From assembly GCA_964596165.1 (NCBI GenBank), contig CAZQTW010000018.1, forward strand, positions 1-64,000: a stretch of 64,000 nucleotides of DNA, given 5' to 3'. The DNA comes from CAYUQT01 sp964596165. GTDB lineage: Bacteria > Planctomycetota > Phycisphaerae > UBA1845 > JAFGLZ01. Positions 16,784 to 25,523 of this stretch are shown here, piece by piece (within the stretch, counting starts at the first letter, position 1; each line of letters opens with the position of its first letter). Made by a program: the position numbers and the translations under genes. The notes beneath the pieces are model-generated. The model ran no database searches and was not told the DNA's origin. It saw only the letters and a program-made list of their open reading frames with translations.

Positions 16784-17788
16784 GTGTTCTCGACTTGCGT
16801 TTCCACGAGGTTCACTTGCCTAGCCGTTGCTCTCTCGTGTGTTCTCGGAGGCTGTTCGGCGCCGGGGGGATACAAAATCGTGCCTATTCCGGCGGACAAG
16901 ACGCTTGAGGAGTCCGAGGTCATGCGCGACGGCAGATTCACGCCCGACAAGATCGCCTTGATTGATGTGTCGGGCTTGCTGACCAACAGCTATCAGAAGG
17001 GGCTTCTGAGTGAGGGTGAGAATCCTGTTTCATTCCTGACTGAGAAGCTGGATGCGGCGGCGGAAGACCCGAGGGTGAAGGCCGTTGTCTTGCGGATCAA
17101 CTCGCCCGGCGGCGGTGTCACGGCGAGCGATCTGATGTATCAGGAGATCCTGGCCTTTCGAAAGAAGACGGGCCGGCCGGTCGTTGCGATGATGCTGGAT
17201 GTGGCCGCCAGCGGCGGATACTACATCGCGTGTGCCTGCGATGAGATCGTCGCTCACCCGACGACGGTTACGGGCAGCATCGGCGTGGTCATGATGACCT
17301 TCAGCCTCAACGGCGCGCTGGAGAAACTTTACATCAAGACCCACACCATGAAGTCCGGTCCTCTCAAAGACGCCGGTTCGCCTTTCCGCGACATGACCGA
17401 CGAGGATCGTAAGATCTTCCAAGGCCTGATCGATACGTTCTATCAGCGATTTCTTGAAGTGGTGGCGTCCGGTCGGACGAAGCTGACGCCTGAGCAGATC
17501 AAGACGCTGGCGGACGGTAGGGTCTATTCAGCCGGCGACGCGCTCAAGCACGGTCTGGTCGACCGCCTGGGTTCGCTCCGCGACGCCGTCGCGGTCGCGA
17601 AAGAGAAGTGCGGGGCGAAGGCGGTCCGCGTTGTTATGTACCATCGTCCCCTGGGCTGGGCGCCCAACGCCTATGCCCGGGCTCCAATCGGTCAGCCGAG
17701 TACGGTGAACATGATCAATGTGAACCTGCCCGATTGGCTCCAGCCCGGCGCGCCGACCTTCATGTATCTGTGGACGCCTGGACGGTAG
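16784..17788 (+). CDS. SppA-like signal peptide peptidase (S49 family), lipoprotein
   Basis: 334 residues. The start is a GTG at 16784 with AGGAGG eight bases before it. A lipoprotein signal follows (SCVLGGC). The single S49 domain has SPGGGVTASDLMYQEI, the catalytic Ser in ASGGYYIAC and the catalytic Lys in the KSGPLKDAGSP segment, so a Ser-Lys dyad is present. Such enzymes cut signal peptides and other membrane-bound fragments; here the lipid anchor would place it in the periplasm or on a membrane face. It is about half the size of the double-domain E. coli SppA, like the Bacillus form. The next gene, a VWA-like membrane protein, begins 40 bp downstream. Confidence 0.9.
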   Translation: MFSTCVSTRFTCLAVALSCVLGGCSAPGGYKIVPIPADKTLEESEVMRDGRFTPDKIALIDVSGLLTNSYQKGLLSEGENPVSFLTEKLDAAAEDPRVKAVVLRINSPGGGVTASDLMYQEILAFRKKTGRPVVAMMLDVAASGGYYIACACDEIVAHPTTVTGSIGVVMMTFSLNGALEKLYIKTHTMKSGPLKDAGSPFRDMTDEDRKIFQGLIDTFYQRFLEVVASGRTKLTPEQIKTLADGRVYSAGDALKHGLVDRLGSLRDAVAVAKEKCGAKAVRVVMYHRPLGWAPNAYARAPIGQPSTVNMINVNLPDWLQPGAPTFMYLWTPGR

Positions 17789-17828
17789 GAACGACGCACA
17801 GACTCGATGCGGCCCGCGGATTGCCGGG

Positions 17829-18575
17829 ATGGAACCAATGAGCACCGACCCCACCCACCGCGCAAGAACCGAACTGTCGCAGCCTGAGCCAAGCCCCGGC
17901 GGGAAGCGCGGGATCAGGAAATGGGCAAAGCGGCTCATCCTTGGCGACCTTGTCTTTACCGTGCTGGTCGTCGGTGTCTTTCTGGCGGTCAGGGGCCCGT
18001 TTGTCAGAAAGGTTGATCCCGCCATCTACCAAGAGGGGCACAATCCTTTCCTGGAAGCCTCGGGTCCGACATGCATCGGGATGCCCGTCAATTCCAAGAC
18101 CTTGGTATACAGTGTCGACAGCAGCAGCGCCATGGGCGACTCTCTTGACACCGTTCGCAGTGCAATTGTCAAATCACTACGCACGCTCCGGGAGGCGCAA
18201 CGATTCGGCCTTGTCCTGTGGTCGGAGTCCGCGCCTAAGATACTCCCTTTGTCCGACAACAACCCATCAAATCGGGAGGCGGCGATCGCACAACTCGATG
18301 GGTTGCAGCCCCGTGGGTCGAGCGATGCCGCCGCCGGCATACGCGCTGCGGTCGGCCTTAAGCCCAAAGTGATTTGTATCATTGCGGCCAAAGGACCTCC
18401 ACAGGTAGAGGCCGACGCCATTGCCGAGGAGTGCCGAAAGGCAGGGATCATCGTTCACGCGCTGGCGATTCGTGATGATGCCCCCGCCCTGGAACGTCTG
18501 GCATCCAAGACGCGCGGAAGCTATCAGGTAGTCGACCCACGCGATTTGAAGACCTGGCTGAACGAGGCGCAGTAG
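17829..18575 (+). CDS. Membrane-anchored VWA-like protein
   Basis: 248 residues. A short cytoplasmic N-terminus and one membrane helix (about residues 37-57, LILGDLVFTVLVVGVFLAV) precede a von Willebrand A-like domain (about 85-245). The expected metal site D-x-S-x-S appears as DSSSA, with the fifth residue changed, so metal binding may be lost. The fold is supported by the alternating strands LVYSVD, FGLVLW, VICIIAA and IVHALAI. The function is unknown; such domains usually bind proteins. A second in-frame ATG, at 17838, is an equally plausible start. It is probably co-transcribed with the SppA-like gene, suggesting a link to envelope maintenance. Confidence 0.6.
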   Translation: MEPMSTDPTHRARTELSQPEPSPGGKRGIRKWAKRLILGDLVFTVLVVGVFLAVRGPFVRKVDPAIYQEGHNPFLEASGPTCIGMPVNSKTLVYSVDSSSAMGDSLDTVRSAIVKSLRTLREAQRFGLVLWSESAPKILPLSDNNPSNREAAIAQLDGLQPRGSSDAAAGIRAAVGLKPKVICIIAAKGPPQVEADAIAEECRKAGIIVHALAIRDDAPALERLASKTRGSYQVVDPRDLKTWLNEAQ

Positions 18576-18904
18576 AGCGGTTCCTGCGCCAACGACCCCC
18601 AAGGATAGTTCTCGGGCTTGTTGTCAGCGAGTCGCCAAACAATGAAGAGGCTTATTATTTCCAATGTCTGCCATTATGGCTTCTTGTTCCACTTGACGCG
18701 CTTCTGGAACGATCGTTTGGTACCAGCATCCGATTATAAGGCTACGGCAGTGAGTGTATCTCTTGTGTTTGCAGTTTTTTGTAAAGTAGCGGCGTAGTCT
18801 AGTGGATACTATGTTGACAGGATCGAGCTTGGCAAATAGACTTTAGAGTCTGGGCCTATCGCCAGCCCCGTCTGCAATGTGTTTGCTGTTTTAGCACCTC
18901 GGCT
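18576..18904. other. Intergenic region with a promoter for the KAS III operon
   Basis: About 330 bp, AT-richer than its surroundings. A 51-codon reading frame from 18642 has no ribosome site and no similarity that I recognise. The clear signal is the promoter listed separately at 18814-18842. Confidence 0.5.
18814..18842 (+). promoter_or_regulatory. Promoter of the KAS III-like operon
   Basis: A consensus -35 TTGACA (18814-18819), 17 bp, and -10 TAGACT (18837-18842) lie about 60 bases before the first gene. This is one of the best sigma-70-type promoters in the window. Confidence 0.6.
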
Positions 18905-20050
18905 GTGGAGATGGGAAAAGTGAAAGAGTCAAACATTCGCGTTTCCGTTGCCGGAACAGGTTCGTTCTTGCCCGGTGATCCGGTTCCTAACAACAAGATC
19001 GACGAGATTCTTGGTCCGTTGGACAACGCACCGGCCCGCGTCAAGTCGTTCGTGGAGAATGTCGGTCGGCGGATGTTACGCGACGGCGGTGTCGAGACTC
19101 GGCATTTCGCGATTGATCCCAAGACGCACAAGCTAACGCATACGTTGGCGTCTTTGGCGGAAGAGGCCGCTCGTCGCGCGTTGGATGCGGCGGGCATTGC
19201 CCCGACCGACGTCGATCTCTTGCTGCTTTCCAGTCCGAGCTACGATCAGACGACGCCGCCCACGTCGACGATCCTGCAAGAGCGACTCGGCATTGAGTCT
19301 TGCACGGAAATGGAGGTCCACTCGAATTGCTCCGGCGTCGGCAAGTGCATGCAGATTGCCTTCGACAGTCTGAGGCTGGGGCGTCATAAGACCGCCCTGA
19401 TCACCTATCCTCAGTTGTCAAGCGTCTACCTACGAAGCTGTTACTTCAACCAGGCGCAGATGAACAAGACGCAAGCCGCCCTGCGGTATATCCTGGCCGA
19501 TGGGAGCGGCGCGGTTGTCTTGAGGGCCGTGGACGTGAGCGGCAACGGGAAGGTGATTCCTCACGAGCTGCTGGGGACGTACATCGAGTCCATCGGCGGC
19601 AAGCATCCGCCGGCCATGACGGCGGGCGGGGGCGTGGCCGACCTGGTGGAAGCCGCCAGTCCGATGCTTGAGGTGCTTGAGAAGGGAAGCCACCATCTGG
19701 ACCAGGATTTCAGCGCGGTCAATCGAAACGCCGGGCCGTTCCTCATCGACGGCACGCTGCGGATGCTCAAGTCGCTTGGGATCGACAAGAACGCGATCGA
19801 CCATTACATCTATTCCATTCCGAGCAGGCAGCTTTACGAGGGCAACAGCGAGAGGTTTGAACAGACCTTCGGCTCCCTGGACAAGTTGAGGTTCCGTGCC
19901 CGCAACTGCGGTTATTGCGGAGGGGCGTCGATTCTGGTCCACTTTGACGAGGCGGTACGGTCCGGCGAGATCAAGCCGGGCGATACGGTCTTGCTCAATT
20001 CGGTCGAGTCGAGCAAGTGGATGTGTGCCGGGTTCGTCGTGAAGTGGTAG
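18905..20050 (+). CDS. KAS III-like (FabH/OleA family) protein, partly substituted active site
   Basis: 381 residues with the thiolase fold of 3-ketoacyl-ACP synthase III. The nucleophile is in HSNCSGVG and the family segment PTSTILQERLGI is clear. By eye, the two other catalytic residues are missing: the His region (PHQAN in FabH) reads PSRQL, and the Asn region (GNTSAAS) reads GYCGGAS. Such a protein may move an acyl group rather than condense and decarboxylate. It heads an operon with an OleD-like reductase, a hexapeptide transferase and a membrane protein, so a lipid role is likely. The start is GTG 18905 or ATG 18911; neither has a clear ribosome site. Confidence 0.8.
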   Translation: MEMGKVKESNIRVSVAGTGSFLPGDPVPNNKIDEILGPLDNAPARVKSFVENVGRRMLRDGGVETRHFAIDPKTHKLTHTLASLAEEAARRALDAAGIAPTDVDLLLLSSPSYDQTTPPTSTILQERLGIESCTEMEVHSNCSGVGKCMQIAFDSLRLGRHKTALITYPQLSSVYLRSCYFNQAQMNKTQAALRYILADGSGAVVLRAVDVSGNGKVIPHELLGTYIESIGGKHPPAMTAGGGVADLVEAASPMLEVLEKGSHHLDQDFSAVNRNAGPFLIDGTLRMLKSLGIDKNAIDHYIYSIPSRQLYEGNSERFEQTFGSLDKLRFRARNCGYCGGASILVHFDEAVRSGEIKPGDTVLLNSVESSKWMCAGFVVKW

Positions 20051-20105
20051 CCAGACCCTTTCAGGCGATGCACGCGACGCCGGGGGTTCCCAATCCGAGG
20101 TTGAT

Positions 20106-21110
20106 ATGAATACCGCTGTCACCGGAGGCACGGGCTTTCTCGGTCAAGTGGTCGTGCGCATGCTCCTGGAACGGGGCGACTCCGTCCGCGTGCTCGTCCG
20201 CAAGTCGCAGGACGAGGCCATGATGCGGTCATGGGGCGCCGAGCCCGTCCGCGGCGACGTGACCCATCCCAACGGATGTGATTTGCTGGTCCGAGCGGGC
20301 GACACGGTCTATCACGGGGCGGCCCGGGTCGACATGACCGGTCCGTGGGAGGAATTCGCCAAGACGACCATCGAGGGCACCCGTTACTTTCTGAACACGT
20401 GCCTGCCGGTCAAGCCGGCTCGATTCGTGTACCTCAGTTCGGCGGCGGTCTATCTGGGCGAGAACGCTGTTTCGCCCGTGTCGGTGGATCGTACGCCGGC
20501 CGAGCCGTTTCCTTACAACTACTACGCGGTGGCCAAGCTCCGGGCCGAACACCTCATCCGTGCGGAGTGCGACAAGGCCGGCGTTCCGTGGTCGATCGTT
20601 CGCTTGGGGTTTCTGTATGGACCGGGCAATCGTGCGCTATTCCGGCACTTCGTTCCCTTGCTGAAGAAGAACCGGCTGTTCATCGTCGGTGACGGGCAGA
20701 ACCGGATCGCCACGCTCTATGTCGAGGATGCGGCGAGATCGGTCGTGCTGGCGGGCACCCATCCGGCGGCTGTGGGAAAGATCTACGACGTGGCCAGCGA
20801 TGAACGGGTGACCCAGCGGGAGTACGTCGATGCCACGGCGGACGCGCTGGATCTGCCTCGCCCAACCCGCCATGTCGGGCAACGCCTCGCATTCTACGGG
20901 GCGGGCGCCGTGGAGTTCTTCTCCGGATTGTTCGGACGCGACCCGAAGTATACGCGGGCGATGGTCATGCTCATGAGTTCGGATCAAGAAGTCGATAGCG
21001 GCCGCATTCGAAACGAACTGGGATGGCGGCCGGAAATGACGTTCAAGGATGGCATGCAACTGACGGCGGAATGGCGCCGCCGGCAACCGCCGGAAGAGTT
21101 CGGCCTGTAA
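20106..21110 (+). CDS. NAD(P)-dependent epimerase/reductase, OleD-like extended SDR
   Basis: 334 residues. A Rossmann fold opens with TGGTGFLG, and YNYYAVAK supplies the Tyr-x-x-x-Lys active site; upstream LSSAAVY gives the Ser. HGAARVDMTGPWEEF resembles the 3-beta-HSD/OleD branch of extended SDRs, which in olefin synthesis reduce a 2-alkyl-3-ketoacid. Its position 55 bp after a KAS III (OleA family) gene strengthens that comparison, but OleB and OleC are not in the window, so true olefin synthesis is not supported. A general NAD-sugar epimerase is the alternative. It is probably cytoplasmic and made from the KAS III promoter. Confidence 0.75.
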   Translation: MNTAVTGGTGFLGQVVVRMLLERGDSVRVLVRKSQDEAMMRSWGAEPVRGDVTHPNGCDLLVRAGDTVYHGAARVDMTGPWEEFAKTTIEGTRYFLNTCLPVKPARFVYLSSAAVYLGENAVSPVSVDRTPAEPFPYNYYAVAKLRAEHLIRAECDKAGVPWSIVRLGFLYGPGNRALFRHFVPLLKKNRLFIVGDGQNRIATLYVEDAARSVVLAGTHPAAVGKIYDVASDERVTQREYVDATADALDLPRPTRHVGQRLAFYGAGAVEFFSGLFGRDPKYTRAMVMLMSSDQEVDSGRIRNELGWRPEMTFKDGMQLTAEWRRRQPPEEFGL

Positions 21111-21220
21111 CCGCCGGTTGAAGCGCTCGCCAACCTTTCAAGCCTCGCTCCAACGAGAAGCTTCTTCCTAGAAAGCTCATCCCGTTGCCGTTAAGCTGAC
21201 GCACGAAGGAGGCCTCGTTC

Positions 21221-22063
21221 GTGAGCCCTTCCGAGCAGAGACAGGATCCATCCGGCGCCTCGTCACCACGGCCGTTGGGTGTGGTTCGTCCGAACATGGG
21301 ACCGTCCATGCAAGGCTTCCTGCTTCTCGATGGGGGCGTCCGGCTGTTGGTCTGGTCGGCGGCTATTGCGCTGACCACGGCGATGTGGACGTCGCTGGGC
21401 GCATGGCCGGACCGAGGATTGATCGGTGCCGACCTTCGACTCGCCTGGCGATGGGGTTCGTCGCTGAGCGGTTGGATCGTGCTGTTCAATCTGATCTATG
21501 TCGCGGAGTTGGTGGTTCTTCGGTTGGTCGTTCCCACGCCGAAGCCCGGTCGCTACCTGACGCCCAGCCGACGGCTCAACCGGCAGCTTGTGTGGGCGTG
21601 TCTGGTGGCCGTCCTGACCAAGGCGCGCTACCAGGCGCCGTTTCCGGGCTTCCTCGTCTTTCACATCGCGAACCTGCCGCCGATGCGTTGGCTGATGGGG
21701 CCGATCTTCGGTCCGCGATCGAAGTCGTGCAACGTGATGGACCCGCAGATCCTCGATCCGTATTTGGTTCGACTCGGCCGAAACGTGATCATCGGTTTTC
21801 AGGCGACGATCTCGGGACACCAACAGGACCGCGATTCAGTCGTCTTGAAACCGACGATCATCGAGGATGACGTGGTGATCGGAGGGCACGCCGTGATTCC
21901 CGGCGGTGTGCATGTGAAGTCCGGTTCGATGATCGGCATCGGCGCGGTGGTCCTTCCCGACACCGTCATCGGCCCGAACGAGTTCTGGGCGGGTGTTCCC
22001 GCCAAGAAGATCTGCGACCTGCCCCCGACGTCGGAGATTCTTGCGGCCGGGAAGGCGACCTGA
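21221..22063 (+). CDS. Membrane-linked hexapeptide-repeat acyltransferase
   Basis: 280 residues. Two or three hydrophobic segments occupy the first half (about 38-60 and 85-108). The C-terminal part (about residues 185-265) has the imperfect I-G-x-x-x-x repeats of a left-handed beta-helix (LGRNVIIGFQATI, EDDVVIGGHAVIP, MIGIGAVVLPDTVIG). Proteins of this type transfer acetyl or other acyl groups to sugars or lipids. The start is a GTG with AAGGAGG eight bases upstream. It ends 3 bp before the GT-C-like gene, so the two are surely co-translated or at least co-transcribed. The substrate is unknown. Confidence 0.75.
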   Translation: MSPSEQRQDPSGASSPRPLGVVRPNMGPSMQGFLLLDGGVRLLVWSAAIALTTAMWTSLGAWPDRGLIGADLRLAWRWGSSLSGWIVLFNLIYVAELVVLRLVVPTPKPGRYLTPSRRLNRQLVWACLVAVLTKARYQAPFPGFLVFHIANLPPMRWLMGPIFGPRSKSCNVMDPQILDPYLVRLGRNVIIGFQATISGHQQDRDSVVLKPTIIEDDVVIGGHAVIPGGVHVKSGSMIGIGAVVLPDTVIGPNEFWAGVPAKKICDLPPTSEILAAGKAT

Positions 22064-22066
22064 ACC

Positions 22067-23908
22067 ATGCCCGATTCGACCGGTTCCCTCCATTCCGTCG
22101 CACTCTGGATTGATCGGAAGGCTGAGAAGATCGGGCGTTGGGGGGCGCGTCGCTTGGTGTATCTGCTCATCCTCGCGGGGCCGGCGAACAACGCCTCTTC
22201 GCTGTGGTATGGGTTTCAGTACGACGACTACCTTCATCAGTTGGTCCTCCGAGGCCGGGCACGTGAGTCACCCGGTCATGTTTGGAATCTCTACGACTTC
22301 GGTCCGCGACCGAACTCGGCGTTTCCACAAGCGGAATGGCGATTCCATGTGTGGTGGGCCGTATCGGATTTCAAGGTGCGATTCTTCAGGCCGGTGACCA
22401 GCCTGACGATAGCGATTGATTACTGGATCTTTGGAGGATGGGCGCCGGGATACCACATCGCCAGCCTGCTGTATCTGGCTGTTGCGCTGGGGCTGGCTTT
22501 CGCGCTTTATCGCGATCTCGGTGCACCGAACAGTGCGGCGTTGTGGGCGTTGGCGGTCCTTGCATTGAGTCCCGTGCACTTGGTGCCGGCCGGCTGGATC
22601 GCCAATCGAAACACGGTGCTGGCGACGCTGTTCGTCATCGCCACCCTCCGCGCCATCCACCGGTTTCGTCGGACGGGCGGGCGTGGCTGGTTCGCCGTCG
22701 CGATCGTGTGCTTTCTGCTTGGCTGCGGGTCGAAGGAATCGGGCTTGGTGGCGTTGCCGCTGATGGCGCTTTACTTGTTTTTCTTTGACCGGCGTGACGA
22801 GGGCGAGTCCGTTGCGGTCGGGCTGCGGCGTCTTGCGCGGTCCCATACGCTCTGGACGTTCGCCGTCATTTCCGGTGTGTACCTCGCCACGTACGTTGCG
22901 TTGGGGTTCGGGACGCGCTCGGTGGTCTACCCGACGCCGTGGGCTGATCCGTTGTTGTGCGGGTTCCGCCTGGCGGTTTTGGTGCCCGTCGGGTTGCTGG
23001 GGCTATTCTTTGGTTTTCCGGCCGACGTGATTCCGGCCTATCCGTGGCTGACGTGGCCGGTTGCCCTTGCCGCCATTCCGTTTCTGATCGGGTTCGGCGC
23101 CGTATTACTTCGTGTCACGGGACGGACGCCCCAGGCCCTCTTCGCGTTGGCATGGGCCCTGTGTTCGCTTCTCGTGGAGACGGGGGCCGACATCTCGGAC
23201 CGATTGTTGGTGAACGCGGCGGTCGGTACGGCGCTGCTGGTCGGTCTGTTTCTCCAACGGTTGACGCCGATTGTCGACCGGGTCGCCGGCCGTCAGTATG
23301 CCCCGCTGGTTCTCGGCGGCATGCTCTTTGCGTCGGGAATCGTCTCCCCGATTCCCGCGATGATCGCCCGAAGCTATCACTTCAACATGATGGCGGCCAC
23401 CGACCGGGCACTGATTCTGAATGCGGACATCGATCGCGCCGCTCCGGCACCGCGGTCGGTGTTCATCGTGAATTGCCCATCCAGTCTGCTTGCCCTGAGT
23501 CTGTCGGCAACTTGGGGTGTGACGTACAACGACCTCGATACGTACGTCTTCCCGCTGCAGATGGGTCGCCGGGCGGTCAGATGGAACCGCGATGGGCCCA
23601 ACAGCATGACGTTGACGAGTCGCGGCGCGCCGTTTACCGATCATCGTTTGGAGCGGATCTTTTGCACGAGCACGCGTGCACCCGGCCCCGGTACGGTGTT
23701 TCGCGGTCCGGAGTTCGAGGCCACGGTTCTGGTCACCGAGCCGGCGGGTTTCCACGCCGTCCGATTCGAATTCAAGAGGAACCTCGATGATCCCTCCTAT
23801 CGGTTCCTTGCCTGGCGCGAGGGTCGAATGACAGCGATCAGGCCGCCCGCGATAGGGCAGACGGTCGAGTTGCCTGAAGTGCCGTCGCTGTCGCCGTTCG
23901 CGATTTGA
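22067..23908 (+). CDS. Multi-pass membrane protein, GT-C glycosyltransferase-like
   Basis: 613 residues with about ten predicted membrane helices in the first 430 residues and a soluble C-terminal region (about 430-613). An acidic pair just after the first helix (YGFQYDDYLHQL) is where GT-C enzymes such as the PMT and ArnT families place the catalytic Asp. That makes a lipid-linked sugar transferase the best guess, but no detailed family signature is recognised. The ATG lies 3 bp after the hexapeptide transferase stop. The operon context (KAS III-like, OleD-like, acyltransferase) suggests a membrane lipid or glycolipid. Confidence 0.6.
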   Translation: MPDSTGSLHSVALWIDRKAEKIGRWGARRLVYLLILAGPANNASSLWYGFQYDDYLHQLVLRGRARESPGHVWNLYDFGPRPNSAFPQAEWRFHVWWAVSDFKVRFFRPVTSLTIAIDYWIFGGWAPGYHIASLLYLAVALGLAFALYRDLGAPNSAALWALAVLALSPVHLVPAGWIANRNTVLATLFVIATLRAIHRFRRTGGRGWFAVAIVCFLLGCGSKESGLVALPLMALYLFFFDRRDEGESVAVGLRRLARSHTLWTFAVISGVYLATYVALGFGTRSVVYPTPWADPLLCGFRLAVLVPVGLLGLFFGFPADVIPAYPWLTWPVALAAIPFLIGFGAVLLRVTGRTPQALFALAWALCSLLVETGADISDRLLVNAAVGTALLVGLFLQRLTPIVDRVAGRQYAPLVLGGMLFASGIVSPIPAMIARSYHFNMMAATDRALILNADIDRAAPAPRSVFIVNCPSSLLALSLSATWGVTYNDLDTYVFPLQMGRRAVRWNRDGPNSMTLTSRGAPFTDHRLERIFCTSTRAPGPGTVFRGPEFEATVLVTEPAGFHAVRFEFKRNLDDPSYRFLAWREGRMTAIRPPAIGQTVELPEVPSLSPFAI

Positions 23909-23983
23909 ATCGACGCTCCTTTTCATCGGGTGTGAAAGGGGGGGCAATTGCGAAGTCGAAGTCCGTCTCGAGGTCGACGCTTC

Positions 23984-24013
23984 TTGTCGAGTTGCGGTAC
24001 CCCGCGTTAGAAT
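23984..24013 (+). promoter_or_regulatory. Promoter candidate before the first Gfo/Idh/MocA gene
   Basis: TTGTCG (23984-23989), 18 bp, and TAGAAT (24008-24013) lie about 57 bases before the ATG at 24071. The same TAGAAT -10 box recurs at 3575 and 36777. Confidence 0.45.
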
Positions 24014-24070
24014 TCGCGCCGCGCAAGTGACGGAAGCTCGCTCAACACGGCACATTCGGAGGACCGCGTG

Positions 24071-25414
24071 ATGACCAGGGTGACGGCACGTGCATCAGGC
24101 CGAGACGAACGACGGATCAGCCGTCGCCGGTTCTTGAAGCGGATCGCGGCCGCTTCGGCGGCCGGTTGGGCGTTCCCGTACTTCGTGCCCTCCCCGGCCT
24201 ACGGGGCCGCCGGTCACGTGGCGCCCGGGAATCGGATCACCGTCGCCTTCATCGGTCTGGGCAAGCAGATGGGCTGGCACTTGAATGACGGGCTGCATCG
24301 TCGGGACGTGCAGGTCGTGGCGGTGTGCGATGTGGAGTCGGTACGATTGGGCATTCAGCAACGCCACGTCGATGATTTCTACGCGAAGCGCGAAGGCAAA
24401 GGCTCCTACAGGGGATGTGCGGCCTACAAGAACTTCCTTGCCCTGATGGACCGCAAGGACATCGACGCCGTGGTTATCTCGACGCCCGATCACTGGCATG
24501 CCCTGATTGCCGTGGCCGCGCTCAAGTCCGGCAAGGACGTCTACTGCGAGAAGCCGCTGACCTATTCCATCGGTGAAGGCCGCTTCATTGTGAATGCCGT
24601 CCGCAAGTACGGGCGCGTCTTTCAAACGGGAAGCCAGCAACGGACTTGGGCCAACTTTCGCAAGGCGTGCGAACTGGTCCGCAGCGGAAGGATCGGGAAA
24701 GTCCACACGGTGTACGTGAATGTCGGCGGACCGCCGGTCGACTGCAACCTGCCGGCGCAGCCGGTACCCGAGGGGTTGGATTGGGACATGTGGCTCGGGC
24801 CGGCGCCGTGGCGACCCTACAACTCCGATATCGCTCCGGGCATCGACTACCCCGGCTGGCCGAACTTCCGTGCGTATCGCGACTATGCCGGCGGTGGCAT
24901 GACCGATATCGGAGCCCACCACTTCGATATCGCGCAGTGGGGCCTCGGAATGGATGGGACGACGCCGGTTGAGATCTATCCGCCCGACGGGAAAGACTAC
25001 AAACTCCTGACGTACAAGTATGCCAACGGCGTCGTCCTGCATCACACCGGCGGACATCCCGACGCGGGCGTCGAGTGGGTTGGTTCGGAAGGCCGGCTCC
25101 GCGTCCAACGCGGCGATTATCTGCAGACCGATCCGCCGCAGTTGCTGGACGAACCGCTCGGCGCGAATGATGTCCGGCTGTACTACGCCGAGGACCACCA
25201 CACCAATTTCTACGAGTGCATGCGCACTCGAAAGAAGTGCATCTGCGACGTGGAGATCGGGAATAGCTCCGTAACGGTCTGCCATCTCGGGAACATGGCC
25301 TATTGGCTGAAACGGCCGCTGAAATGGGACCCGACGAAAGAACAGTTCATCGACGACGACGAAGCGAATCGCCTGCTTCTGCGAGCGATGCGGAGCCCGT
25401 GGAGGCTGACGTGA
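24071..25414 (+). CDS. Tat-exported Gfo/Idh/MocA family oxidoreductase, copy 1
   Basis: About 447 residues. A twin-arginine leader (SRRRFLKRIAAASAAG) directs folded export. The Rossmann domain (ITVAFIGLGKQMGWHL, then DAVVISTPDHWHALIAV and CEKPLTYS) binds NAD(P), and the C-terminal domain holds GGGMTDIGAHHFDIAQWGLG, which is typical of the planctomycete branch. It is probably a periplasmic sugar oxidoreductase; the substrate is unknown. GGAGG lies eight bases before the ATG at 24071; a GTG directly before it could also serve. A close paralogue follows 109 bp downstream. Confidence 0.9.
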   Translation: MTRVTARASGRDERRISRRRFLKRIAAASAAGWAFPYFVPSPAYGAAGHVAPGNRITVAFIGLGKQMGWHLNDGLHRRDVQVVAVCDVESVRLGIQQRHVDDFYAKREGKGSYRGCAAYKNFLALMDRKDIDAVVISTPDHWHALIAVAALKSGKDVYCEKPLTYSIGEGRFIVNAVRKYGRVFQTGSQQRTWANFRKACELVRSGRIGKVHTVYVNVGGPPVDCNLPAQPVPEGLDWDMWLGPAPWRPYNSDIAPGIDYPGWPNFRAYRDYAGGGMTDIGAHHFDIAQWGLGMDGTTPVEIYPPDGKDYKLLTYKYANGVVLHHTGGHPDAGVEWVGSEGRLRVQRGDYLQTDPPQLLDEPLGANDVRLYYAEDHHTNFYECMRTRKKCICDVEIGNSSVTVCHLGNMAYWLKRPLKWDPTKEQFIDDDEANRLLLRAMRSPWRLT

Positions 25415-25523
25415 TAGAGGGTGTGGAAACCAGGACCCGAGGACCGGCGTTGTGGAATCCCGTGTCTTGACCTTTCACCACGAGGTTTTCGGTGATGCAA
25501 CGAGGTGTCATGGGAGACGTGTG

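Noticed and set aside
18905..21110. True olefin (OleABCD) synthesis locus
   Set aside because: OleA- and OleD-like proteins are present, but OleB and OleC are not in the window and the OleA-like protein lacks two catalytic residues.
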